A stretch of 64,000 bases of DNA, from assembly GCA_016795245.1 (NCBI GenBank), contig JAEUIA010000027.1, positions 1-64,000 of the forward strand, in the 5' to 3' direction. This stretch comes from Planctomycetota bacterium. Its GTDB lineage: Bacteria > Planctomycetota > UBA1135 > GCA-002686595. The position numbers were made by a program, and so were the translations under genes. Positions 1 through 7,650 of the stretch are shown here, in pieces; within the stretch, counting starts at the first letter, position 1; every line of letters starts with the position of its first letter. Below the pieces are notes generated by a model that ran no database searches, had not been told where the DNA came from, and saw only the letters and a program-made list of their open reading frames with translations.

Positions 1-333
1 CATGCGGCGCCGCACGGTCTTGCGGTTGCACTCCATGATGCGCGCGGCCTGGCGGTGACTGACGGCGGACACGAGCGTGTCGAAGATCCGTGGCGTCAGG
101 TCGGGACGATGCAGCCCGAAGTCGACGCGAAACGTCTGCACGGAAAACGTGCGCCTGCAAGCGAGACACAGGAAGCGCTGCACGAAGCGGCGATCGCAAC
201 GGCGTTGATAGCGGCCCTTGTGCTGCCAACGGAAGGGTGTGTTGCGATCCTGCCGCGTCGGGCAGGCGTCGTGCGGGCAACGCGGAGGCTGGAAGCGCCA
301 GAAGCCGCGCGGGTACGGGTTTTCGAGGTCCAT
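1..333 (-). CDS. Transposase-like zinc-finger/HTH protein, N-terminal part (runs off window)
   Basis: Translating the minus strand from the ATG at 333 gives 111 residues with no stop before the window edge, so the gene is partial at its 3' end. The N-terminus has cysteine pairs typical of insertion-element proteins: CPHDAC near residues 19-24 and CLAC near 56-59, followed by RRTFS. Residues 85-111 read as a helix-turn-helix of the form SHRQAARIMECNRKTVRRR. The combination of zinc ribbon and HTH is that of IS1/IS1595-like transposases and their domesticated relatives. The catalytic part would lie outside the window, so activity cannot be judged. The reading frame is clean and basic, which argues against a random frame. 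Confidence 0.6.
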   Translation of the reverse strand, partial: MDLENPYPRGFWRFQPPRCPHDACPTRQDRNTPFRWQHKGRYQRRCDRRFVQRFLCLACRRTFSVQTFRVDFGLHRPDLTPRIFDTLVSAVSHRQAARIMECNRKTVRRRM

Positions 334-571
334 CGGTGTGTCCTGGGCGACACGGAGATGGTGCCGCCAGGCATCCCGACGAGCAGGAGTGAACGCGGTT
401 GCGGAAATTCAGGCAGTTCTGAGCGAGCTGGCAACACCAAACGGGGCCAGTTTGGGAGCGAAACGCCGGGGAAAGTGGAGGTCTTGTGATAGAGCGTGGC
501 TCAAGTGGCGGATTCCGTCGCGCTCAGGCGCGCGCGCCGGACGGCCCCCAGCGCCTGCGTGTTCGGCGCAG

Positions 572-1672
572 TCAGTCCGCCAATCGCCGGCGCAAGAGGC
601 TCGCGCGCATGCGATCACGTTCGCTGGCTTCGAGCAGCTCATCCGTCGTCGCTCCGGGAGTCAGCGCCTGGACATGGCCCTTTTGCACCTGGATGCCGAG
701 CTCGTTCAGGACGCTCAGCGACGCCCCGTCGAACAAGTCGAGGTAGAGACCCAGGCGCAGATTCGAAAGGTGCGCGAGCGCCGCTTCGGTCTGCATGGCG
801 CGCGCGGTGCGCAGCAAGCCCAGGGAGCGACTGATGCGGTCCTTCATCGCCGCGCGTTGTTCGCGATCGAGCGTCGCGCGCACTTTGCGCTCGAAATCCA
901 AGATGCACGGAACGAGCGCGACGAGATCGTCGATGAGCTGCGCTTCCGAGCGGCCGAGCGTGATCTGATTGCTGATCTGGTAGAAGTCCCCCGCCGCGCG
1001 GCTGCCTTCGCCGTACATGCCGCGCACCGCGAGTCCGGTCTTCTGCGCCGCGGCGAAGACCTTCTCGAGTTCGGAGCGCACGACGGAAAGGCCGGGCAGG
1101 TGCATCATCACCGACGCGCGCAACCCGGTCCCGACGTTGGTCGGGCAACCGGTCAGGTAACCGAGCTTCGGCGTGTAGGCGAAGGGCACGCGCTCTTCGA
1201 GGAGGCGGTCGAGTCCCTGCGCGCGCTCCCACGCTGCCTCCAGGCGAAAGCCGCCGGCGATCGCCTGCAGGCGCAGGTGATCTTCTTCGTTGATCATCGC
1301 CGAGAGCGTTTCGCTGGCACCGAATGCGACGGCACGGCCTGGCTGAGCGCCCTGACCGTCCTCGCTGGGCGCGAGATCGCGGCTGATCAGATGGCGCTCG
1401 CGCAACATCAACCGCAAGAGCGGCGGCGCCGTGGACATCGGTACGAATTTCGTCTCGCCGTCGATCTGCGCCTCGAGCAGGATGTCCTTGAGCTTCTCGC
1501 ACACCTGTTCGGCCGCCTGCGGCTCGAGACGCGGGATGAAACTGTGCTCCGCGAGATTGCGCGCGAGCCGCACGCGGCAGCTCAGGACGACGTCCGATTC
1601 GGGCGCCGATCCCGTGAGCCACGAGCCGGCGTGGGCGGCGAACTTCTGGATGTCGATCGGTTGTTTCGTCAC
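572..1672 (-). CDS. mcsB: Protein arginine kinase McsB
   Basis: A 366-residue member of the ATP:guanido phosphotransferase family, the length expected for McsB, which phosphorylates protein arginines and marks proteins for ClpCP. Visible motifs are SCRVRLARN (31-39), INEEDH (127-132) and the catalytic-cysteine loop CPTNVGTGLR (Cys176). The small N-terminal substrate domain of eukaryotic arginine and creatine kinases is absent, as expected for the bacterial protein kinase. It is the last gene of the minus-strand cluster, 63 bp after the methyltransferase gene. No McsA or ClpC is adjacent, unlike the ctsR-mcsA-mcsB-clpC operon of Firmicutes. Family assignment is firm; the partner proteins are unknown. 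Confidence 0.93.
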   Translation of the reverse strand: MTKQPIDIQKFAAHAGSWLTGSAPESDVVLSCRVRLARNLAEHSFIPRLEPQAAEQVCEKLKDILLEAQIDGETKFVPMSTAPPLLRLMLRERHLISRDLAPSEDGQGAQPGRAVAFGASETLSAMINEEDHLRLQAIAGGFRLEAAWERAQGLDRLLEERVPFAYTPKLGYLTGCPTNVGTGLRASVMMHLPGLSVVRSELEKVFAAAQKTGLAVRGMYGEGSRAAGDFYQISNQITLGRSEAQLIDDLVALVPCILDFERKVRATLDREQRAAMKDRISRSLGLLRTARAMQTEAALAHLSNLRLGLYLDLFDGASLSVLNELGIQVQKGHVQALTPGATTDELLEASERDRMRASLLRRRLAD

Positions 1673-1735
1673 GGGCGTGCAGCGCGGGGGCGGGCCGTTT
1701 TATAGCCCGGCGCAAGGCGCGGCTCTAGGACTGAA

Positions 1736-3688
1736 TCAAGGCTGTCGCGTCTCGCCGGGTGTCGGACGACGCGGGCCCAGGCCCCGCTTGATGCTCTTCC
1801 AGCGATTCTTCAGGTCGCCGCGCAGTGCACCGATGAGTGCATCGTTCTCCGCCAGCGCCCGGGCCGCAGCCGTGATCTCGGAGGATTTTGCCGCGATCTC
1901 TTGCTGGGCACGGTTGAGCTCGTCCTGCAACCGCGCCTGTTCGCGCCGTGCGCTTTCGATCTCGGCGCGCAGGTCCACAGCCAGTCGGCGATGACCGTCC
2001 AGATCGGCGCTCACGTCGGCGAGCACCTTCTTGTGTTCGCCCAGATCGCTCGCGATCGCCGCCTGGACGCGGACGTGTTCCTCCAATCGTTCGCTCCACT
2101 GCGCCGCGGCCTGAGCGTGTTCGCGCTGATGGCGCGCGAGCTCGGCTTCCAGGGACTTCTGCGATCGGCGGTAGTCCTCGAGTTCGGCTTCGCGCGCCTT
2201 CAAAGTGCGCTTGTGACCGACGAGGTCGGCCTCGATCTCCGTGAGCGCGGTGCGGTGCGCCGCCAACTCGCGCTCCAGCGCCCCGCGGATGTCCGTCAGG
2301 GCTGCGATCTGGTTCTCACGGTCGGAGAGCGAGTCTTCGAGTTCGCTCTGATGGCGGGCCAGGTCCGCGAGTGCGCGCTGCTGGTCCTCGATCACCGCGC
2401 GTTGCTCTTCCGTGATCGCCTGCGTCGCCGCCAGAGAACGGCGGTGTCCGTCGAGGTCGGATTCCAAAGCCGCGAGGACGGCATCACGTTGCTCGACGAG
2501 GTTCTCTAGCTCGGTCTTCAGCGCGCGGTGGCGTTCGAGGTCCGCGACCAGTTCCTCGCGCGCCGTCGCGTTCACGGTGCGCTCGGTCTCGAGCTCGGCG
2601 AGCAAATGCGCTTCTTCGCTTTGGTGTGCTGCGAGTTCGGCTTCGAGCTCGTTGCGCATGCGCCGGCTCGCCTCGCGCTCGGACTCGAGTTCAGCCCGCG
2701 CCGAAGCCAGCGTCTCGCGATGCCCGGCGAGATCCTCGCGCAGCGTGGCGATCACCGCATCCTGTTCCTTCCGGCGCGCCTTGACGTCCTCCAGCGTCGA
2801 GCGATGCCCCGCCAGATCGCCTTCGAGCGTCGCCAGGATCTCGGCGAGCCGCGCGCGTTCTTCGCGCCAATCCGTGCGCGCGCGGTCGAAGCTCACGAGT
2901 TCGTCGGCCACCTCGCGGAACTGCGTCAGCGTCCCGCGCGGGGCCACGGGCGGTGTCGTCGTGATGTGCCCCTTCGGCAATCGTGCACCCGCGAGCGCCC
3001 CGACGACCGCGTGTCGGTACACGGGAGCCGCGTGATCGGACTCGTAGAGGTGCGCGTTGTAGAAGCGAAACACGCGCGCCGCGAGCGGCCTCAAGCGCGG
3101 CTCGTAGTCGAGGTACATCGCCATGCACATCAACGCCAACCAGCGCTCGAGATTGCCGTGGCCGATGTGCGCGACCTCGGCGCCGCCGGCCTTCAATCCG
3201 GCCTCGGTCTCCGGCAGCGAGGGCAGTCCGTTGTGGCGGTGTTCTTCCAAATAGCGGTGCTCGACTTCGAGCTTGTCCAAGAGGAAGCGCTGCAAGATGC
3301 GCTCGGCCTCCTCGACTTCCGGCGACTGGTAGGGTCCGGCGATGAAGACCCAGCGTTTGGCGACCCGCGCGCACTCCGCCACGAACGCGGCGCGGCGCGG
3401 CGGCGGAACGTGCTCGAGCGTGTCGAAGGTCGCGACGATGTCGAAGCACTTGTCCTTGTAGGGCAGGCGACTGCCGTCGCCCAGGACGAGTCCTTTCACA
3501 TCCGAGGGTTCCAGATCGACGAGCGCCACGTCGTCCGTCGGCAAGAAGGCGCGCAACAATCCCGTGCGCCCGCCGACGTCGAGGATCGTGAAGCGTTCCT
3601 TCTTCGTGCGCACCTCGTCGATGAGGTCCGAGACCAGCCTATAGCGCTGATACTGGTCGAACGGGAGTGCCTGGATGTCGAGTTTCAC
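1736..3688 (-). CDS. SAM-dependent methyltransferase with long C-terminal coiled coil (WbdD-like chain terminator candidate)
   Basis: 650 residues. Residues 1-200 form a class I SAM methyltransferase: glycine-rich motif ILDVGGRTG (35-43), a D at the second strand (VDLEP), and LPYKDKCFDIV followed by FDTLEHV. Residues about 255-635 are an almost uninterrupted coiled coil rich in E, R, A and L, in which a DLxxH or ELxxH motif recurs eleven times at spacings of 14, 28 or 31-32 residues. The C-terminus is basic and amphipathic (LKNRWKSIKRGLGPRR), suitable for membrane contact. The start is a GTG overlapping the Wzt stop as GTGA. In E. coli O8 the WbdD protein is a methyltransferase plus coiled coil that caps the O-antigen and sets its length. 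The same gene order, wzm-wzt-methyltransferase, supports an equivalent role here, but this is inference. Confidence 0.75.
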   Translation of the reverse strand: MKLDIQALPFDQYQRYRLVSDLIDEVRTKKERFTILDVGGRTGLLRAFLPTDDVALVDLEPSDVKGLVLGDGSRLPYKDKCFDIVATFDTLEHVPPPRRAAFVAECARVAKRWVFIAGPYQSPEVEEAERILQRFLLDKLEVEHRYLEEHRHNGLPSLPETEAGLKAGGAEVAHIGHGNLERWLALMCMAMYLDYEPRLRPLAARVFRFYNAHLYESDHAAPVYRHAVVGALAGARLPKGHITTTPPVAPRGTLTQFREVADELVSFDRARTDWREERARLAEILATLEGDLAGHRSTLEDVKARRKEQDAVIATLREDLAGHRETLASARAELESEREASRRMRNELEAELAAHQSEEAHLLAELETERTVNATAREELVADLERHRALKTELENLVEQRDAVLAALESDLDGHRRSLAATQAITEEQRAVIEDQQRALADLARHQSELEDSLSDRENQIAALTDIRGALERELAAHRTALTEIEADLVGHKRTLKAREAELEDYRRSQKSLEAELARHQREHAQAAAQWSERLEEHVRVQAAIASDLGEHKKVLADVSADLDGHRRLAVDLRAEIESARREQARLQDELNRAQQEIAAKSSEITAAARALAENDALIGALRGDLKNRWKSIKRGLGPRRPTPGETRQP

Positions 3689-5007
3689 GCGTCGGATTCC
3701 AGCCTTTCGCTCTTGCCGTCGCGCGTGCGCGACAGGCTCCAGCGCGAGGGCAGGAACAGCATGCCGTGCTGCAGGCGCGCAGCGTCGATCACTTCGAAAG
3801 TGACGGCGTGCTCGCGATGGTCGATCGCCGTCGGCGCGGCCTTGCTGTGGTCGTACAGGAATGTCGTGATGTAGTACTGGCCCGCGAGCAGCGGCATCGT
3901 GTCGAAGCGCATTTCGACCTCGCCCTCTTCGCCCTTCTCAGCCGAGTCGATCAAGATCGGGTGTTTCCGCCAATGGTGGTTCGCGCCGTTCACGTACGTG
4001 CCGTCCGAGCGATACAGGCCGATGCCGAAAACCGGGTTCTCGACGCGCTCGTGCACGCGGTAGCGCACGCGCACGCGGAACGGCTCAGCGACCTTGAACA
4101 CGTGCGTCTTCGAGCCGCCGCCGTCGAGCATGTCGACGTCCAGGGTTTCGATCTCGCCGGTACCCCAGCGCGGGTAGGCGCTCGTCCCGCGGTTGAGCGC
4201 AGAGAGGCGCTCGTTGCCACGGGCTTTCGCGCGCTTCAGGTACTCGTCCGCGACCTTTTCGGGCGTCCCCTGCTCGAGCACCTCGCCCTTGTCGAGCAGG
4301 ATCACGTGCTGGCACATGCTCTTGATGGCACCCATGTCGTGCGACACGAAGATCGTGGTCTTGCCCTGCTCGCGGAATTCGTTCAGGCGATTGATGCACT
4401 TGCCCTTGAAGTGTTCGTCGCCGACCGAGAGCGCTTCGTCGATCATCAAGATGTCCGGATCGACGCTGGCCGCCACCGCGAAACCGAGGCGCACGTACAT
4501 GCCTGAACTGTAGGTCTTCACCGGACGCTCGATGAAGTCGCCCAGCTCGGAGAACTCGACGATCTTCGGGAAGCGCTCCTCGATCTCCGCGTCGGTCATG
4601 CCCAGGATCGAACAGTTGAGATGGATGTTGTCGCGCCCCGAGAACTCCGGGTGGAATCCGGCGCCCAGCTCCAAGAGCGACGACACGCGACCGTGCACCA
4701 CGACTTCGCCGCTGGTCGGGCGCGAGATGCCGGTCAAGAGCTTGAGCAGTGTCGACTTGCCGGCGCCGTTCTCGCCGATGATGCCGACGGTCGCGCCGTG
4801 CGGGATGTCGAGGTAGACGTTGCGCAGGGCCAGGAACTCGCGGTGCATTTTCTTGCCCGGGATCACGAGTTCGATCAGGCGGTGCAGCGGTTTGTCGTAC
4901 AAGCGGTAGGCCTTCGACACGCCGCGGCACACGACGGCGCTGGCTCCCCCGCCGCCGCCTTCGGTTAGCTTCTTCGAACCCGGGTTCGTGATCGAGGAAT
5001 GGCTCAC
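3685..5007 (-). CDS. wzt: Polysaccharide ABC exporter ATPase Wzt with C-terminal carbohydrate-binding domain
   Basis: 440 residues from a GTG start that overlaps the stop of wzm (GTGA). The nucleotide-binding domain shows Walker A GENGAGKST (78-86), the Wzt/TagH-type signature YSSGM (166-170), Walker B ILMIDE (186-191) and the FVSHD switch histidine. After about residue 270 comes a beta-rich extension of about 150 residues (FRVRVRYRV, VFGIGLYRSDG, GQYYITTFLYD). That is the Wzt C-terminal domain known in E. coli O8/O9a to bind the capped non-reducing end of the polysaccharide. This makes it an exporter of long preassembled glycans, not a short-substrate transporter. It pairs with the upstream permease and overlaps the downstream methyltransferase. 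Confidence 0.9.
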   Translation of the reverse strand: MSHSSITNPGSKKLTEGGGGGASAVVCRGVSKAYRLYDKPLHRLIELVIPGKKMHREFLALRNVYLDIPHGATVGIIGENGAGKSTLLKLLTGISRPTSGEVVVHGRVSSLLELGAGFHPEFSGRDNIHLNCSILGMTDAEIEERFPKIVEFSELGDFIERPVKTYSSGMYVRLGFAVAASVDPDILMIDEALSVGDEHFKGKCINRLNEFREQGKTTIFVSHDMGAIKSMCQHVILLDKGEVLEQGTPEKVADEYLKRAKARGNERLSALNRGTSAYPRWGTGEIETLDVDMLDGGGSKTHVFKVAEPFRVRVRYRVHERVENPVFGIGLYRSDGTYVNGANHHWRKHPILIDSAEKGEEGEVEMRFDTMPLLAGQYYITTFLYDHSKAAPTAIDHREHAVTFEVIDAARLQHGMLFLPSRWSLSRTRDGKSERLESDA

Positions 5008-5867
5008 AAGAGATCCGGGAAGCGCGCCTTCTGGCGCATGAAGAACAGGGACCCGAGGAAAAACAGGACGAGCGCGACGCCGCCGAAGTACGCCACGACC
5101 TCGGGCTTCGGCCACAGACCGTACACGAGCACGTCGCGGTAGCTGTCGATCAGCCAGTACATGGGGTTGATCATCAACACCCAATCGAGCTCGGCGTTGA
5201 CCACGAGGTCGGGCGGATAAAAAATCGGCGTCATGAACATCCACACCGTCAGCGCCACGCCGATCAGGTGGTAGACGTCGCGCACGAACAGGTTCAGCGC
5301 CGCCAGGAAGTACCCGTAGCCCAGCGTGAACATGGCCTGCAGACCGATCAAGAGCGGCAGCGCCAGCAGGGTGTACGAGAACCCCAGCGACTTGTAGCGC
5401 ACGCTTGTCACGACACCTTCGGGCACGGCGATCGGCGCCGGCGGATCGACCCACGCGAACCACCCGACCGCGAGCAAGGTGACGCCGATGCCGATCAACA
5501 TGTTGATCAACGCCGAGCTGACGAGGTAGGTCGGCAGGACTTCGGACGGAAACACGACCTTCTGGATCAGGTTCTGGTTCTCGACCAGCGTATTCGTCGA
5601 GCGCGAGATCGTCTCTGAAAACGCCTGCCACACGATGATGCCCGCGAGCATCAACAACGCCGACTCCTGGTTGGGCATGTCCGGCCGCCAGCGCGACTTC
5701 ATCACGATCGTGAACACGAACATGTACACGAACAGATTCAGGAGCGGGAAGACCACGGACCAGAAGAAGCCCATGCTCGACGCCACATAGCGCGCACGCA
5801 GGTCCCGCCTCACGAGGTCCGTGAGCAGGCGTCGATTGCGCTTCAGGGATCGGACGAGTTCGATCAA
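5004..5867 (-). CDS. wzm: Polysaccharide ABC exporter permease Wzm
   Basis: ABC-2 type membrane protein with about six transmembrane segments (for example the SSMGFFWSVVFPLLNLFVYM region and LVLFFLGSLFFMRQKARF at the end). The N-terminal RRLLTDLVRRDLRARYVAS is typical of Wzm/TagG permeases. I place the start at a TTG (5867), 7 nt after the arginase stop, giving 287 residues. A longer frame reaches an ATG at 5936 but would overlap the arginase gene by 62 nt and add a cysteine/arginine-rich, unlikely N-terminus. The stop overlaps the Wzt start. It forms the inner-membrane channel for the glycan exported by Wzt. Confidence 0.88.
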   Translation of the reverse strand: MIELVRSLKRNRRLLTDLVRRDLRARYVASSMGFFWSVVFPLLNLFVYMFVFTIVMKSRWRPDMPNQESALLMLAGIIVWQAFSETISRSTNTLVENQNLIQKVVFPSEVLPTYLVSSALINMLIGIGVTLLAVGWFAWVDPPAPIAVPEGVVTSVRYKSLGFSYTLLALPLLIGLQAMFTLGYGYFLAALNLFVRDVYHLIGVALTVWMFMTPIFYPPDLVVNAELDWVLMINPMYWLIDSYRDVLVYGLWPKPEVVAYFGGVALVLFFLGSLFFMRQKARFPDLL

Positions 5868-5874
5868 GTTTCGA

Positions 5875-6804
5875 CTACAACACGGCCTTCCCGAGGGCCG
5901 ACAGCACGAGATCCACGGCGACGCGCGCCGTCGCATTCTGGTTGTCGAGGATCGGGTTGATCTCGGTGATCTCGAGGCCGAGCAGTTTCCCCGATTCGGC
6001 CGCGTGCTCCATGATCAAGTGGCTCTCGCGGAAGGTCGTGCCCCCCATCACCGGCGTGCCGACGCCGGGCGCGATCGAAGGGTCGGTCCCGTCCATGTCG
6101 AACGACAGGTGGAATCCGGCCGTGCCGGCGCAAGCGATCTCGATCGCCATCTTCATCACCTTGTGCACGCCGTACATGTCGATGTCGCGCGTCGTGAAGA
6201 CGTGGATCTTCGAGTCCTTGATCTCGGCCCGCTCGCGCATGTCCAGCGTGCGCGCACCGATCAAGACCGCCTTCTCGACGTCGACCATCGGGATGCGCTC
6301 GCCGATCTGCACCAGTTCGGGCAGACCGCGACCGATGCAACACGCGAGCGGCATCCCGTGGATGTTCCCGGAGTCGCTGCTCTCGGGCGTGTTCATGTCG
6401 CCGTGCGCGTCGAACCAGATCAGGCCGATCTTCTTCTTTTGCTTGTGGTAGTGCGAGCTGATGCCCGCCACCGTGCCGCACGCGATCGAGTGATCGCCGC
6501 CGACGACCAACGGGAACTCGCCGGCTGCCAGGATCGATTCGACCTTCACGCGCAGGTCGCGACAGCACTCGGCGATCTCGTCCAGGAAGCGCGCCTTGGG
6601 ATTCTTGGGCGTGCGCGACTGCGGCTCGCGCACGGAGACGTTGCCGCGGTCGACGAATGCGAGGCCCAGGCTCTTGATACCTTCCTCGATGCCCGCGATG
6701 CGGATCGCGGACGGCCCCATGTCGACGCCGCGCCGTCCCCCGCCGAGGTCCATCGGGACGCCGACCAGGGCGACCTTGCGGTCCATGATGTGTGCTTCAG
6801 GCAT
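5875..6804 (-). CDS. rocF: Arginase
   Basis: 309-residue ureohydrolase that would hydrolyse arginine to ornithine and urea with a di-manganese centre. The metal-binding motifs are complete: GGDHS (102-106), DAHGD (132-136) and SFDMDGTDP (234-242). NIHGMP around residues 147-152 is the substrate-loop form seen in arginases more than in agmatinases. A second in-frame ATG lies six codons downstream (MDRKVALVG) and could be the true start. The gene sits 21 bp after the SAM hydrolase gene and 7 bp before wzm, so it is probably co-transcribed with the envelope genes, although no functional link is evident. An agmatinase-like specificity is the main alternative. Confidence 0.87.
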   Translation of the reverse strand: MPEAHIMDRKVALVGVPMDLGGGRRGVDMGPSAIRIAGIEEGIKSLGLAFVDRGNVSVREPQSRTPKNPKARFLDEIAECCRDLRVKVESILAAGEFPLVVGGDHSIACGTVAGISSHYHKQKKKIGLIWFDAHGDMNTPESSDSGNIHGMPLACCIGRGLPELVQIGERIPMVDVEKAVLIGARTLDMRERAEIKDSKIHVFTTRDIDMYGVHKVMKMAIEIACAGTAGFHLSFDMDGTDPSIAPGVGTPVMGGTTFRESHLIMEHAAESGKLLGLEITEINPILDNQNATARVAVDLVLSALGKAVL

Positions 6805-6825
6805 GTTCGGTCCAGTGTGGGTGCT

Positions 6826-7635
6826 TCAGGGGGCGGTCTGTTCGAGGATCACGCGCATTCCGCGCGCGAGCCCCAGCTCGGCCGACGCGTCGCCGTCGCG
6901 CACCGCGATCTCCAACGCGGCGAAGGAATCTACCAAGAGCAGCGCCTCGCCCGAGCGAACTTGCGCGTAGGTCTCGGCGAAACCCACTCTGCGCGCGCCG
7001 ATTCGCGCGCACCAGGCCGCGAGCGGCGGCTCCAGATCGCCCGGCCCGAGGCCCAGGACGGCGTTGCCGTAGCGATCACAGAAGAGCACTTCCACCGTGA
7101 CGCGGGTTCCATCCATCGAGCGCTCGACGACGGGCGCAGCGAGGCGGACGCAGTCGTCGATCGCGCGCAGCCCGAGCGAGCGCGGGTCCGTTCCCGCGGC
7201 GATGGCTGCCGCCGCCGGCGCGAGCAGGTCGCGTCCGTGGAAGGTCCGGGCGGGCGCGGGCAACGCGCAGCGCGCGTGATCGAGTTCGAAGACTTCGGCT
7301 CGACTTCCCAGACACCCCGCGAGGAGCCCGTTGTCCGGACCCAGGAAGCACTGTCCGGAATCGAGCGCGACGATGAGCCTGCGCTCTGAGCCAACGCCCG
7401 GATCGACGACGCCGACGTGCACCGTGCCGGGCGCAAAGTAGTTGCGCGAGCGCTCCAGGAAGAACGCGCCTACACGCACGTCTTGGGCCGGCACGCCGTG
7501 CGTCAGATCGACGATGCGCAGATGCGGCGCGCGCGCGAGCAGCACGGCCTTCATCAATCCGACGTAGGGATCCTTGAGCCCGAAGTCGGTGAGCAGCGCC
7601 ACCACTCCGTTCGGTTTCCAGTCAGCTTGAAGCAT
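6826..7635 (-). CDS. S-adenosyl-L-methionine hydrolase (adenosine-forming), DUF62 family
   Basis: 269 residues matching the SAM hydroxide adenosyltransferase family, which splits SAM into adenosine and methionine using an activated water; relatives are the fluorinase and chlorinase. Conserved segments are LLTDFGLKDPYVGLMK (13-28), VVDPGVGS near residue 75, GPDNGLL near 98 and TFHGRDLLAP near 129. The halogenase-specific insertion is not apparent, so hydrolysis is the expected reaction. It follows the HEAT-repeat protein gene by 15 bp and precedes arginase by 21 bp. metK, which makes SAM, is also in this window but 11 kb away. Confidence 0.85.
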   Translation of the reverse strand: MLQADWKPNGVVALLTDFGLKDPYVGLMKAVLLARAPHLRIVDLTHGVPAQDVRVGAFFLERSRNYFAPGTVHVGVVDPGVGSERRLIVALDSGQCFLGPDNGLLAGCLGSRAEVFELDHARCALPAPARTFHGRDLLAPAAAAIAAGTDPRSLGLRAIDDCVRLAAPVVERSMDGTRVTVEVLFCDRYGNAVLGLGPGDLEPPLAAWCARIGARRVGFAETYAQVRSGEALLLVDSFAALEIAVRDGDASAELGLARGMRVILEQTAP

Positions 7636-7650
7636 GGGAACGCCCCCGCT

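Noticed and set aside
218..1705. Very long plus-strand open frame opposite mcsB
   Set aside because: It is the antisense shadow of mcsB, produced by high GC at third positions; its translation is low-complexity R/A-rich and shows no domain, while mcsB has all family motifs.
2528..3874. Plus-strand open frame of over 400 codons opposite the methyltransferase gene
   Set aside because: Antisense of the methyltransferase-coiled-coil gene; no plausible protein features and no ribosome binding site.
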